The notes under the pieces are model-generated. The model searched no databases. It saw only the letters and a list, made by a program, of their open reading frames with translations, and was not told the DNA's origin. The position numbers were made by a program, and so were the translations under genes. From Gallionella sp. (GTDB lineage: Bacteria; Pseudomonadota; Gammaproteobacteria; Burkholderiales; Gallionellaceae), in the NCBI GenBank assembly GCA_030682375.1, contig JAUXOL010000015.1, forward strand, positions 62,001-126,000: DNA of 64,000 nucleotides, written 5' to 3'. Shown here one piece after another: positions 19,264 to 27,758 of this stretch (position 1 is its first letter; each line of letters starts with the position of its first letter).

Positions 19264-19692
19264 ATGGATGATTCTATTTGGGTCGCGCTTATCGCTGCGT
19301 GTGCCAGCATACTTGTGGCAGCATCTACTTTTTATTTTACTAAGATGCATGAACGAGAAGCCAATTTGCGAAACGAGAAACTGAATCATTACAAAGTGCT
19401 TTTCTCTTCGCTGTCTGATCTTGCAGTTGATGGAACTGACAAGAGCGATGCGGGGAAGCGTTTTTCATTAGCGGTCAATACTATTGCATTGGCTGCTCCA
19501 CAAAACGTAATAAATGCTCTCATGTCGTTTCACAACGAGGTGAGTTCTCCAAACAGAAATATTGAGCGACACAATGAGCTTCTTAAAGAATTACTTCTCG
19601 CCGTTCGAAAAGATATTGGATTAGCAAAAGGTGATGATAAAAATACCTTCAATTTCCATTTGATTGGGGCTACCAAGGTCCGAGTGCCGTAG
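19264..19692 (+). CDS. Orphan membrane-anchored protein with atypical base composition
   Basis: 142 aa. Residues 5-23 (IWVALIAACASILVAASTF) form a signal-anchor helix, and the rest is a soluble, mostly helical region (HEREANLRNEKLNHYKVLF...). Codon use is clearly more A/T-rich than in all neighbours, suggesting horizontal origin. The Shine-Dalgarno is weak. The stop codon TAG is supplied by the first bases of a dispersed repeat (GTAGGTCGGG, 19689), so the natural C-terminus may have been lost. No homologous family recognised. Confidence 0.55.
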   Translation: MDDSIWVALIAACASILVAASTFYFTKMHEREANLRNEKLNHYKVLFSSLSDLAVDGTDKSDAGKRFSLAVNTIALAAPQNVINALMSFHNEVSSPNRNIERHNELLKELLLAVRKDIGLAKGDDKNTFNFHLIGATKVRVP

Positions 19693-19825
19693 GTCGGGTT
19701 AGCATCAGCGTAACCCGACATTGATGGGAGTGCGTCAGGGAATTGTCGGGTTACGGTCTGTGGCCTAACCCGACCTACTCGCCGCGTAGCAAGCGTAGGA
19801 TGGGTTGAGCGCAGCGATACCCATC
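19689..19825. repeat. Composite of REP-like inverted repeats
   Basis: 19689-19778 is bounded by GTAGGTCGGGTTAG and its inverse CTAACCCGACCTAC, and contains two internal hairpins built on TCGGGTTA/TAACCCGA. It is followed at 19788-19825 by a second type, with GATGGGT (19799-19805) pairing with ACCCATC (19819-19825). Nothing here looks coding. Such elements are widely dispersed between genes in proteobacteria. Confidence 0.75.
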
Positions 19826-19833
19826 AATCAAAG

Positions 19834-20379
19834 TCAAAACCGTCGGGGGTAGCCCGACAGCTAGTTACTTTCTTTTGCTTCGCCAAAAGAAAGTAACCAA
19901 AGAAAAGGCGCCCCCGGTTTGCCGCCGCTACGCGGTTCCCTGCGTTGCTCGAACGGCCGGGCCTCCTCATAAACTCGCACGACCCGCTGCGCGGTCACGT
20001 GCTCAAACATATTCGTCGGACTGCCCCCGTCCGTCCTGCGCTACTCGGCGGCGCACAGGGGAAAGACAAGTAAAGCGGTTTTGTGTGCGCTGCGCGCACG
20101 AATCTTTGGGTGGAGTGCGAGGAGGGCGCGCCCTCCTCGCGGGTTTTGATTTTGACTTTTTGAATTTTCTCCCCTGTGCGCCGCCGAGTAGCGGAGGCTG
20201 GTCAGGGGTAGTCGGCGAGGACTGTCTGAGCGCGAAGCGCGAGTTCCGCAGCCGCCTGACCAGTCGAGCAACGCAGGGAACCGCGCAGCGGCGGCAAGCT
20301 GGGGACGCCTTCTTTTGGTTACTTTTCTTGGCAAGACAAGAAAAGTGACTTGCTGTCGGGCAACCCCCGACGGTTTTGA
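19834..20379. repeat. Nested long inverted-repeat element, non-coding
   Basis: Outer arms of about 115-119 bp: 19834-19952 and 20264-20379 are inverted copies with small mismatches, both containing AACCGTCGGGGG, a run of A/T-rich GTTACTTTC-like sequence and GTTCCCTGCGTTGCTCGA. Inside are perfect 24-bp inverted arms, 20039-20062 and 20170-20193 (CGCTACTCGGCGGCGCACAG...). At the centre lies a perfect 24-bp palindrome, 20117-20140 (GCGAGGAGGGCG and its inverse). No transposase or convincing gene is encoded within. Together with 19689-19825 it explains the 790-bp stretch without a gene between 19692 and 20481. Confidence 0.85.
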
Positions 20380-20480
20380 TTTTGAATTTTCAAACTGGAT
20401 GGTCTAGCTCATCCCTCGATACGGCTACGCCTACTCGGGACGAATGGCCTTATGGTGAATTAACTCTTTGGGACGCAGCC

Positions 20481-21431
20481 TTGAATACGCAAACTGAAAA
20501 CACCAAGATCGTCGAAGTCTCCGCCGCCGTCCTCCAGCGCCCCGACAATTCCTTCCTTCTCGCCCAACGTCCCCCCGACAAAATCTGGGCCGGCTACTGG
20601 GAATTTCCCGGCGGCAAGGTCGAACCCGGCGAGACGCCGCGCCATGCGCTGGTGCGCGAATTGCGCGAAGAGTTGGGCATCGAAGTCGAGACTGCCTATC
20701 CCTGGATCACGCGCGTGTTCACCTACCCGCATGCGACCGTGCGGCTGAATTTCTTTCGCGTGACTTCCTGGAGCGGCGAGCTGCATCCGCACGAGGGGCA
20801 GCAGTTCGCGTGGCAGCATCCGCCAGAGGTGCTGGTCTCTCCTGTGCTTCCCGCTAACGCCCCCATCCTGCGCGCGCTGGAGTTGCCATCGCTGTATGCG
20901 ATCAGCAATGTTGCCGAACTGGGTGCGGAGGAATTTCTGCGTCGTTTGGAGATCGCGCTAGCGAATGGGCTGCGGCTGGTGCAATTGCGCGAGAAGAACC
21001 TCTCACGCGATGCGTTGCGCGAACTGGCGCGGCGCGTGGTGGGGCTAGCCCATGCACATGGCGCGAGGGTGTTGCTGAACGGCGATGTGGAACTGGCGCA
21101 GGAGGTCGGCGCGGATGGGGTGCAGCTGACCGGGACGCAACTCGCGCAATTGAGCGAGCGGCCGACGCTGGACTGGTGCGCCGCTTCCTGCCATAACGCG
21201 GAGGAGTTGCGACAAGCGGAGGCGCTGGGGTGCGATTTCGCGTTGTTGTCGCCGGTGCTGCCGACGAAATCCCATCCGGGGGCGCCGCATTTGGGCTGGG
21301 AAAATTTCGAGTCTATTGCGGCGGGTTCGACGATGCCGGTGTATGCGCTGGGCGGTTTGACGCATGACGACATGCAAATCTCGTGGCAGCATGGCGCGCA
21401 CGGGATAGCTTTGCTGCGTCAGGCCTGGTGA
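20481..21431 (+). CDS. Nudix hydrolase fused to a TMP-synthase/TenI-like domain
   Basis: TTG start proposed at 20481 ([17 protein letters not shown]), because the in-frame sequence further upstream is largely repeat-derived. Residues 10-135 form a Nudix domain with the box [20 protein letters not shown] followed by ELGIEVE, as in MutT 8-oxo-dGTP diphosphatases. The remainder is a TIM-barrel of the thiamine phosphate synthase/TenI type ([57 protein letters not shown]). This fusion is common in beta- and gammaproteobacteria, and the barrel is thought not to make thiamine. The 3' end overlaps yacG by 13 nt (convergent). Confidence 0.88.
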   Translation: MNTQTENTKIVEVSAAVLQRPDNSFLLAQRPPDKIWAGYWEFPGGKVEPGETPRHALVRELREELGIEVETAYPWITRVFTYPHATVRLNFFRVTSWSGELHPHEGQQFAWQHPPEVLVSPVLPANAPILRALELPSLYAISNVAELGAEEFLRRLEIALANGLRLVQLREKNLSRDALRELARRVVGLAHAHGARVLLNGDVELAQEVGADGVQLTGTQLAQLSERPTLDWCAASCHNAEELRQAEALGCDFALLSPVLPTKSHPGAPHLGWENFESIAAGSTMPVYALGGLTHDDMQISWQHGAHGIALLRQAW

Positions 21432-21604
21432 TCGGTCTCGGGTAAATCCTGTTCGCGTTGCTCGACGCGATATTCTTCGTTCGCCCACTTGCCGAGGTCT
21501 ATCATCTTGCAGCGTTCGCTGCAGAACGGGCGGAAGCGGTTTCCGGTGTCCCATTCCATTTCCTTGCCGCATTGCGGGCAGGCGACGACAGGTTTTCTGG
21601 ACAT
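21419..21604 (-). CDS. yacG: DNA gyrase inhibitor YacG (zinc-ribbon protein)
   Basis: 61 aa starting [15 protein letters not shown]. The four zinc ligands are CPQC and CSERC ([20 protein letters not shown]), followed by the conserved [10 protein letters not shown]. YacG binds GyrB and inhibits gyrase. The ATG overlaps the zapD stop (TAATG), so the two are coupled. The order pilD-coaE-zapD-yacG is conserved in many proteobacteria. Confidence 0.95.
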   Translation of the reverse strand: MSRKPVVACPQCGKEMEWDTGNRFRPFCSERCKMIDLGKWANEEYRVEQREQDLPETDHQA

Positions 21605-22365
21605 TACGACGACAGGCTGCAGAAGGTCAGTTCGAAGGGGACGTCCTGGTCGAACAGTGTGGTCTTCGCCGCATAGTCCGCGGCGATGAAGCGGATGTTG
21701 ATCGCGTATTTGTTCGCGCCCACTTCGGGGATGCATTCAAGGTCGCGGTCCAGGCTGACGCGCAGCATCTGGGCGATGCGTCCGCCCTGCATCTGCTGGA
21801 ATGTTCCCTGGTGGGCGGTGAAGCGCAGCACCTTGCCGCTCTCGCGCAGCAAGCGCAGCACGATGCTCATGCCGCCGGCGATGGGCATCAACGGTGCCAG
21901 CCAGGCCAGAAGGTCGCGGCGGCGCGATCTGGCGTCCTGTTCCTGCCAGTAGTGGTAGGAAGGCAGGTCGAATTCGCAGGTGCCGCCCGGCATGCAGGCG
22001 CGCTGCTTGATGCCCATCAGCCATTCGTTGTCGCGCAGGTGCTGGCCGATCTTGCCGTTCATCGTGAGCAGGTCGGTAGAGATGTGTTCGATTTCGCCCA
22101 GGATCGCATCCAGTGCGTCTTCGGAGATCGCGGGGTTGTTGTGCAGTGCGGCGAGCAGGCGTTTCTGGCGTTCCAGTTCCTGCAGCAGCTCCGATTTCAA
22201 GTCGGCGCGGCTGGAGACTTCGAGAATTTCGAACAAGGTGGTCAGCGCGGCATGGTGTTCCATGCTGCTGTCCTGCGCGGTGAAGTGCTCCATGCGGGCG
22301 AACAAGTCCTCGAGGCGCAGCAGGGTGCGCACCTTTTCGTTCAGAGGAAACTCGTAGCTGATCAC
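21604..22365 (-). CDS. zapD: Cell division protein ZapD
   Basis: 253 aa from a GTG start ([20 protein letters not shown]). The N-terminal helical domain and the C-terminal beta-rich domain ([28 protein letters not shown]) are characteristic of ZapD (YacF), which crosslinks FtsZ filaments at the Z ring. Length is normal. Sits between coaE and yacG. Confidence 0.95.
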   Translation of the reverse strand: MISYEFPLNEKVRTLLRLEDLFARMEHFTAQDSSMEHHAALTTLFEILEVSSRADLKSELLQELERQKRLLAALHNNPAISEDALDAILGEIEHISTDLLTMNGKIGQHLRDNEWLMGIKQRACMPGGTCEFDLPSYHYWQEQDARSRRRDLLAWLAPLMPIAGGMSIVLRLLRESGKVLRFTAHQGTFQQMQGGRIAQMLRVSLDRDLECIPEVGANKYAINIRFIAADYAAKTTLFDQDVPFELTFCSLSS

Positions 22366-22434
22366 GCTGTCGTCGCTCGGTGCATCGTAGTTGGGTTATT
22401 GGGGGCGAACGATATATTGATTTTCGTCATATCG

Positions 22435-23037
22435 TCAATCGTTGTTTTGCATATAGCTGCGATGCAGCGCGGCGACCTGTTCGGCCAGGCCTTCCAGATC
22501 GCCGTCATTGCGGATGATGTCGTCGGCCAGCGCCAGCCGTTCGGTGCGCGGCGTCTGCATGGCGATGATCGCGCGGACTTCCGCTTCGGGCAGTCCGCTG
22601 CGCCGGACGACGCGCCCCAGCTGGGTCGCCTCGTCGCAGTCCACCACCAGCAGGCGCTGTACCAGACGGCGAAATGCGGGGGCCTGCGGCAGTAGCGGCA
22701 CGACAAGGATGGCGTACGGAGCGGCGCTCGCCTGAGACAGTTCGGATTCGGCCAGGGAGAGTATTAGCGGGTGCAGCAGCTGTTCGAGCCGGGACTTGGC
22801 GGTCGGGTCGGAAAAGACCAGCGCACGCATCTCTGAGCGGTTCAGCGCCCCATCATCGCCGATATAACGCTCGCCGAATCCGGCGCGGATGGACGGGATG
22901 GCGATGCCGCCGCTCTGGGTCAGGCGATGCGAGATCGCGTCCGTGTCGATGATTGCTGCGCCATGGCTGGCGAACAGGTCGGCCACGGTGCTCTTGCCGC
23001 TGCCGATGCCGCCGGTGAGGCCGACGACCAGGCTCAT
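22435..23037 (-). CDS. coaE: Dephospho-CoA kinase
   Basis: 200 aa starting MSLVVGLTGGIGSGKSTVAD, with the P-loop GGIGSGKS at residues 9-16 and DTDAISHRLT next. It phosphorylates dephospho-CoA at the 3' ribose hydroxyl, the last step of CoA synthesis. The start overlaps the pilD stop by four bases (ATGA). The in-frame sequence further upstream is the antisense or shifted part of pilD and is excluded. Confidence 0.96.
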   Translation of the reverse strand: MSLVVGLTGGIGSGKSTVADLFASHGAAIIDTDAISHRLTQSGGIAIPSIRAGFGERYIGDDGALNRSEMRALVFSDPTAKSRLEQLLHPLILSLAESELSQASAAPYAILVVPLLPQAPAFRRLVQRLLVVDCDEATQLGRVVRRSGLPEAEVRAIIAMQTPRTERLALADDIIRNDGDLEGLAEQVAALHRSYMQNND

Positions 23038-23906
23038 GGAGCGGCGAGCAACTGCAGATAGTTCTGCGTCAGGGTTTGTCCCCAGAACATGGCGATCAGT
23101 CCGCCACCGGCCAGATAGGGGCCGAACGGGATGGGGATGTTGCGACCATGCTTTGTTGCGACGATCAGCGTGATGCCGACCACCGCGCCGACCAGCGAGG
23201 ACGACAGGATGATCAGCGGCAGCATCTGCCAGCCCAGCCAGGCACCCAGCGCGGCGAGCAGCTTGAAGTCGCCGTAGCCCATGCCCTCTTTGCCGGTGGC
23301 GAGTTTGAACAGCCAGTACACGCTCCACAGCGATAGGTAGCCGAAGATCGCGCCGAGCACGGCGCTGTGCAGGTTGGTGTACGTGCCGAAACTATTGAGC
23401 AGCAGGCCAATCCACAGCAGCGGCAGGGTGATGTCGTCCGGCAGCAGTTGGGTGTCGAAGTCGATCGCGGTGAGCGCCAGCAGCGCCCAGACCAGCAGCA
23501 GCGCGCCGGCCGCCGCCCAGCCGAAGCCGAAGTGCCATGCCGCGTAGGCGCTCAGCACGCCGCTGATGATTTCGATTATGGGGTAGCGCGGCGAGATCGC
23601 CGCGCCGCAGCCCTTGCACTTGCCGCGCAGCAGCAGGTAGCTGATCACGGGGATGTTTTCCAGTGCGCCGATCGCGTGATTGCAATGCGGGCAGGCAGAG
23701 CGCGGGACGACCAGGTTGTAGCGCGGCATCTCGGCGGGTTCTTCGCCGCGCAGTTCGGCGCACTGTTGTTGCCAGCCGAGTTCCATCATCTTCGGCAGGC
23801 GATGGATCACGACGTTCAGAAAACTGCCGACCATCAAGCCTAGAACAGCGCAGAGGCCTGTGAACACAGGAAGGGATGATTGAAGAAGCTGGAATAGTTC
23901 AGACAT
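23034..23906 (-). CDS. pilD: Type IV prepilin peptidase / N-methyltransferase PilD
   Basis: 290 aa, polytopic inner-membrane protein. The cytoplasmic zinc-binding loop has two CxxC pairs (SACPHCNHAIG and GKCKGCGAA), and the aspartyl protease motifs are AIDFDTQLLPD and EGMGYGDFKLL. It cleaves and N-methylates type IV pilins and type II secretion pseudopilins. Downstream of pilC and coupled to coaE. A diverged copy of its first 29 codons lies immediately upstream (see 23956-24042). Confidence 0.96.
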   Translation of the reverse strand: MSELFQLLQSSLPVFTGLCAVLGLMVGSFLNVVIHRLPKMMELGWQQQCAELRGEEPAEMPRYNLVVPRSACPHCNHAIGALENIPVISYLLLRGKCKGCGAAISPRYPIIEIISGVLSAYAAWHFGFGWAAAGALLLVWALLALTAIDFDTQLLPDDITLPLLWIGLLLNSFGTYTNLHSAVLGAIFGYLSLWSVYWLFKLATGKEGMGYGDFKLLAALGAWLGWQMLPLIILSSSLVGAVVGITLIVATKHGRNIPIPFGPYLAGGGLIAMFWGQTLTQNYLQLLAAP

Positions 23907-23927
23907 GTCGTCCGTTTCTGTGAAGAC

Positions 23928-23945
23928 TAACCCGCATGCGGGTTA
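23928..23945. other. Perfect 18-bp palindrome between pilD and the pilD fragment
   Basis: TAACCCGCATGCGGGTTA reads identically on both strands. It lies 22 bp upstream of the pilD ATG and 11 bp from the end of the pilD-like fragment, at the junction of the apparent duplication. It could be an operator, or a recombination scar. Confidence 0.7.
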
Positions 23946-23955
23946 TGTCGGAGCT

Positions 23956-24042
23956 AAAACTGCCGACCATCAATCCAAGCACGGCGCCGACGCCGATAAA
24001 TACGGGAGGGGAGGATTGGAGAAGGTCGAATAATTCGGTCAT
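23956..24042 (-). pseudogene. Diverged duplicate of the pilD 5' end (29 codons)
   Basis: From an ATG at 24042 the minus strand encodes MTELFDLLQSSPPVFIGVGA and then VLGLMVGSF. This matches the first 29 residues of the intact PilD (MSELFQLLQSSLPVFTGLCA, VLGLMVGSF) at 23 of 29 positions. Homology ends abruptly after GSF, where PilD continues LNVVIHRLP but the fragment continues into unrelated sequence. The differences are spread over codons, so the copy is old or came from a divergent allele by recombination. Confidence 0.85.
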
Positions 24043-24047
24043 GAATT

Positions 24048-24171
24048 GTAGGGGCGCGATTCATCGCGCCCTTCTTGTTGTGTTCGAGAGATTGAGGGGG
24101 CGATACAACAAAGTCAGGCAATCCACTACGCGGCAAGCTGCGTGTGGAATTGACACGATCGCACCCCCTAC
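24048..24171. repeat. REP-like inverted repeat between pilC and the pilD fragment
   Basis: Outer arms GTAGGGGCGCGAT (24048-24060) and ATCGCACCCCCTAC (24158-24171) are inverse copies. An inner perfect hairpin pairs GGGCGCGAT (24052-24060) with ATCGCGCCC (24063-24071). The element fills the gap between the pilC stop and the pilD fragment and contains no gene. It is related in sequence to the element at 46205. Confidence 0.7.
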
Positions 24172-24178
24172 GGTTTCG

Positions 24179-25396
24179 TTAAACCACCTGACCCATCTTG
24201 AAGATCGGCAGATACATCGCGACCACCATGCCGCCGATCAGCGTGCCGAGCACCACCATGATGATGGGCTCCATCAGGCTGGACAGCGCTTCGACGGCGT
24301 CGTCCACCTCGGCTTCGTAGAAATCGGCCACCTTGCTCAGCATGGCGTCGAGCGAACCGGCCTCTTCGCCGATGGCGACCATCTGCAGCACCATGCTGGG
24401 GAAGACCTCGGTATTTTGCATCGCCACCGTCAGGCTGTTGCCGGAGCTGACTTCGCGCTGGATGTATTTGGTCGCGTCGAAATAGACCGCATTGCCGGCC
24501 GCGCCGGCGACCGAGTCGAACGCTTCGACCAGCGGCACGCCGGCGGCGAACATCGTCGCCAGCGTACGGCTCCAGCGGGCGATGCTGGCCTTGCGGATCA
24601 GTTCGCCGAAGATCGGCAGCTTGAGCATGATTCTATCCATCACGGCCTGCATCTTCTTGCTGCGTTTCCAGAAATAGAAAAAAGTATAAAAGCCGCCGCC
24701 GATGCCGCCGAAAATCAGCCACCAGTAAGTGACGAAGAAATCCGAGATCGCCATGATGAACAGGGTCGGAGCAGGCAAGTCCGCGCCGAAGCTGGAGAAC
24801 AATTCCTTGAATGCCGGAATCACAAAAATCATGATCACCGCGGTGATGATGAAGGCGACTACGATGATAGAAACCGGGTAGAACAGCGCCGATTTGATCT
24901 TGCTCTTGATTGCCTGGATCTTTTCCTTATAGGTAGCCAGCCTATCCAGCAAGGTATCCAGAATACCGGCCGCTTCGCCCGCGCCGATCAGGTTGCAGTA
25001 GAGTTCGTCGAAATACAGCGGATATTTCTTGAAGGCCTGCTGCAGGCTGCTGCCGGTCTCGACATCGGTCTTGATGTCGAACAGCAGTCGCGCCACCGAC
25101 GGGTTGCTGTGGCCTTTGCCGACGATGTCGAAGGCTTGCAGCAACGGCACGCCGGACTTCATCATCGTGGCGAGTTGGCGGGTGAATAGTGAGATGTCCT
25201 TCTCATTGACGGGTTTCCCGCTGCTGCGCAGCTTCTTGATCTTGACGACCTGGATGCCCTGGCGGCGCAGATGGGCCGATACGGTGGCTTCGCCGGGCGC
25301 GCGCATCTCGCCCTTGATCAGTTTTCCGGTCTTGTCCTTGCCTTCCCACAGGTAGGAATATTCTTTTGCTTTATCTGTCTTGCTGGCGACTGCCAT
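24179..25396 (-). CDS. pilC: Type IV pilus inner-membrane platform protein PilC
   Basis: 405 aa of the GspF/PilC family: an N-terminal ZRD-like segment (YSYLWEGKDKTGKLIKGEM), two repeated T2SSF domains (FTRQLATMMKSGVPLLQAFD and WSRTLATMFAAGVPLVEAFD), and three hydrophobic helices including VSIIVVAFIITAVIMIFVIP and the C-terminal VLGTLIGGMVVAMYLPIF. PilC recruits the extension and retraction ATPases. Usually pilB precedes it; here a CNNM transporter gene does, so pilB must be elsewhere. Confidence 0.96.
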   Translation of the reverse strand: MAVASKTDKAKEYSYLWEGKDKTGKLIKGEMRAPGEATVSAHLRRQGIQVVKIKKLRSSGKPVNEKDISLFTRQLATMMKSGVPLLQAFDIVGKGHSNPSVARLLFDIKTDVETGSSLQQAFKKYPLYFDELYCNLIGAGEAAGILDTLLDRLATYKEKIQAIKSKIKSALFYPVSIIVVAFIITAVIMIFVIPAFKELFSSFGADLPAPTLFIMAISDFFVTYWWLIFGGIGGGFYTFFYFWKRSKKMQAVMDRIMLKLPIFGELIRKASIARWSRTLATMFAAGVPLVEAFDSVAGAAGNAVYFDATKYIQREVSSGNSLTVAMQNTEVFPSMVLQMVAIGEEAGSLDAMLSKVADFYEAEVDDAVEALSSLMEPIIMVVLGTLIGGMVVAMYLPIFKMGQVV

Positions 25397-25472
25397 AGCG
25401 TTTCCCTCGGGGCACTATTCAACATTGACGGGCATGATGCCGAGCTTTCCGCCGCTTGTAAAGCCGCGTTCC

Positions 25473-26756
25473 TTATTGGTGTTCTTGCTGAACCGGCGGG
25501 AAGATGCGCGCCACTTTCACACTGCGATCCTGGGTCTGGATGATTTCTATCGGGTAGTCGGCGATCTTCAGGCTGGTGCCAGCTTCCGGGATGTCTTCCA
25601 GATGTTCGAGTATCAGCCCGTTGAGCGTCTTCGCGCCGCTTTCCAGCGGCAGATGCAACCCGAGCTTGCGATTCAGTTCGCGCAGGCTGCTGCCGCCCTC
25701 CAGCAGGATGCTGCCATCGTCCTGGCGCAGGAACTTGCCGGTCTGGGTCGGGGACTGGGTAGTGAATTCGCCGACGATCTCCTCCAGGATGTTTTCCAGC
25801 GTCACCAGCCCCAGCAGTTCGCCGTATTCGTCCACCACCAGGCCGAGGCGCGCCTGGCGTTCCTGAAAGTGCTGCAATTGCTTGAGCAGCGGCGTATCCG
25901 ACGGGATGAAGTAGGGCTCGTACAGCGTCTCGCGCAGTTGTTCCAAATCCAATGTCGCGTCCTGCAGCAGGGCGGGTACGCGCTTGAGATGCAGGATGCC
26001 GATGATGTTGCCGGGGGTGTCGGCATATACCGGCAGCAACGTGTGGTGGCAGGTGATGATCTGCTGGCGCAGTTCGTCCGGGGGGGCATTGATGTCCAGC
26101 GCTTCGATCTGGTTGCGCGGGATCATCACGTCGTTGACGGTGATGCGCTCCAGATCGACCAGGTTCAGCAGCATCTTCTGATGCTTGCGCGGCAGGAAGT
26201 GCTCGGCATCGAGCACCAGTCCGCGCAATTCCTCCAGCGACATCTTCTGTTTGCTCTGATCGGTTTCTATCTTGATGCGCAGCAGCCAGAGCATGCCCTT
26301 TACCAGCGAGGTCGCCACCGTGACCACCGGATGAAACAGGGTGATAAGCGGCGTGAGCACATAGCTGGCGGGCAGCGCGATGCGTTCCGGGTGGCTGGCC
26401 GCGATGATCTTGGGCATGATCTCGCTGAATACCACGATCACGAAGGTGAGCGTCAGCGTACCCAGCAGGATCGCTAGGTCGTTTTGTCCGAACAGGCGCA
26501 GGATGATGATGTTGGCGACGGCCGCCGCGGCGACGTTGACCAGCGTGTTGCCCAGCAGGATGGAACCCAGCAACTTGTCTATCTGGCCGAGCAGCCGGTT
26601 GGCCAACTTGGCGCTGCGGTTTCCCTTGCGCACCAGACTGTTCAGCCGATAGCGGTTGATCGCCATCATGCCGGTTTCCGAGCCGGAGAAGAACGCGCTG
26701 CAAATCAGCAGCAGCAGCAGGATGCCGAGCAGTGCGTTTAGGGATATGTCGTCCAA
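25473..26756 (-). CDS. CNNM/HlyC-CorC family membrane protein (DUF21-CBS-CorC_HlyC)
   Basis: 427 aa. The N-terminal DUF21 domain has several transmembrane helices (ALLGILLLLLICSAFFSGSE, with the ETGMMAINRYRL motif). A paired CBS region follows (NDVMIPRNQIEALD, ETLYEPYFIPSDTPL), then a C-terminal CorC/HlyC transporter-associated domain. The family is implicated in Mg2+ or other divalent-cation efflux. It lies between lgt and pilC in the same direction with short gaps. Confidence 0.92.
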   Translation of the reverse strand: MDDISLNALLGILLLLLICSAFFSGSETGMMAINRYRLNSLVRKGNRSAKLANRLLGQIDKLLGSILLGNTLVNVAAAAVANIIILRLFGQNDLAILLGTLTLTFVIVVFSEIMPKIIAASHPERIALPASYVLTPLITLFHPVVTVATSLVKGMLWLLRIKIETDQSKQKMSLEELRGLVLDAEHFLPRKHQKMLLNLVDLERITVNDVMIPRNQIEALDINAPPDELRQQIITCHHTLLPVYADTPGNIIGILHLKRVPALLQDATLDLEQLRETLYEPYFIPSDTPLLKQLQHFQERQARLGLVVDEYGELLGLVTLENILEEIVGEFTTQSPTQTGKFLRQDDGSILLEGGSSLRELNRKLGLHLPLESGAKTLNGLILEHLEDIPEAGTSLKIADYPIEIIQTQDRSVKVARIFPPVQQEHQ

Positions 26757-26814
26757 GGTCGGTGTGGGATCCGGAATGCGATGGCGAAAATGGTGGGCGA
26801 GCGGTTGGTGGGTG

Positions 26815-27597
26815 TCAAGCGCCGCGCCGCTGGCTGTAACGCACCAGCAGGATGCCGGCGATCACCATCGGCAGGCTCAGCCACTGCCCCATGCTCATGC
26901 CCATGGACAGCAGACCCAGATGACCGTCGGGTTCACGGGTGAATTCGACCAGGAAGCGGAAGCTGCCGTAGCCGATCAGGAACATGCCGGACAACGCGCC
27001 GACCGGGCGCGGTTTGCGCGCGTACAGCCACAGCAGCACGAACAGCAGCACGCCCTCCAGCGCGAATTCATATAGTTGCGATGGGTGGCGCGGCAGATCG
27101 TCGACATTGGGGAAGATCATTGCCCAGGGCATGTCGCTGGGGCGGCCCCACAGCTCGCCGTTGATGAAGTTGCCGAGTCGGCCGAATGCGAGTCCGGGAG
27201 GCACCAATGGGGCGATGAAGTCGGTCAGCTGGAACCAGCGCAGCCTGTTCTTGTGCGCGAACCATGTCAGCGCGACCAGCACGCCGAGGAATCCGCCGTG
27301 GAACGACATGCCGCCTTGCCACAGCGCGAATATCTCCAGCGGATGTCCGGCGTAATAGGAGAACTTGTAGAACAGCACATAGCCCAGCCGTCCGCCGAGG
27401 ATCACGCCGAGCACGCCGTAGAACAGCAGGTCGTCGAGTTGTTTGGCATCAACCGGGGGGTGAAGCAGCATAGCGATGCGCTTGCGGCCTAGCCACAGGA
27501 AGGTCATGAAGCCGGCGAGGTACATCAGGCCGTACCAGTGGATGCCGAGCGGGCCGAGCTGCAGGGCGACGGGGTCGAATTGCGGGTGAGTCAACAT
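26815..27597 (-). CDS. lgt: Prolipoprotein diacylglyceryl transferase
   Basis: 260 aa with start [20 protein letters not shown], the typical Lgt beginning; upstream in-frame residues are rejected. The Lgt signature [13 protein letters not shown] is present, as are HGG (SFHGGFLGV) and the conserved HPSQLYE. Seven hydrophobic segments. It transfers diacylglycerol to the lipobox cysteine of prolipoproteins, such as the cytochrome lipoprotein at 34045. Confidence 0.97.
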   Translation of the reverse strand: MLTHPQFDPVALQLGPLGIHWYGLMYLAGFMTFLWLGRKRIAMLLHPPVDAKQLDDLLFYGVLGVILGGRLGYVLFYKFSYYAGHPLEIFALWQGGMSFHGGFLGVLVALTWFAHKNRLRWFQLTDFIAPLVPPGLAFGRLGNFINGELWGRPSDMPWAMIFPNVDDLPRHPSQLYEFALEGVLLFVLLWLYARKPRPVGALSGMFLIGYGSFRFLVEFTREPDGHLGLLSMGMSMGQWLSLPMVIAGILLVRYSQRRGA

Positions 27598-27758
27598 GGC
27601 GCGCAATTTACCACAGGTCGGGGCGGCGATTCTTCGGGAATAGCGCATTATTTGCGAGTGCCGATCAAGGGTTGCTTTTCCCCGGCTGGGGATTGTCGGT
27701 GCGGCCGCCGGAGAGCATCGTTCGATTCCTGATTACACGGCGACCTTAAAGTGAGAAC

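Noticed and set aside
18145-19389. 414-aa minus-strand frame opposite aroC
   Set aside because: Antisense shadow over the chorismate synthase signatures; no domain.
19875-20348. 157-aa and 97-aa open frames inside the nested repeat
   Set aside because: They derive from inverted-repeat sequence, have low complexity and no ribosome-binding site; more likely non-coding.
19689-20379. CRISPR array
   Set aside because: The repeats are inverted and differ in size; no regularly spaced direct repeats with unique spacers.
19264-20480. Integrated phage or insertion sequence
   Set aside because: No integrase, transposase, tRNA attachment site or flanking duplication could be seen.
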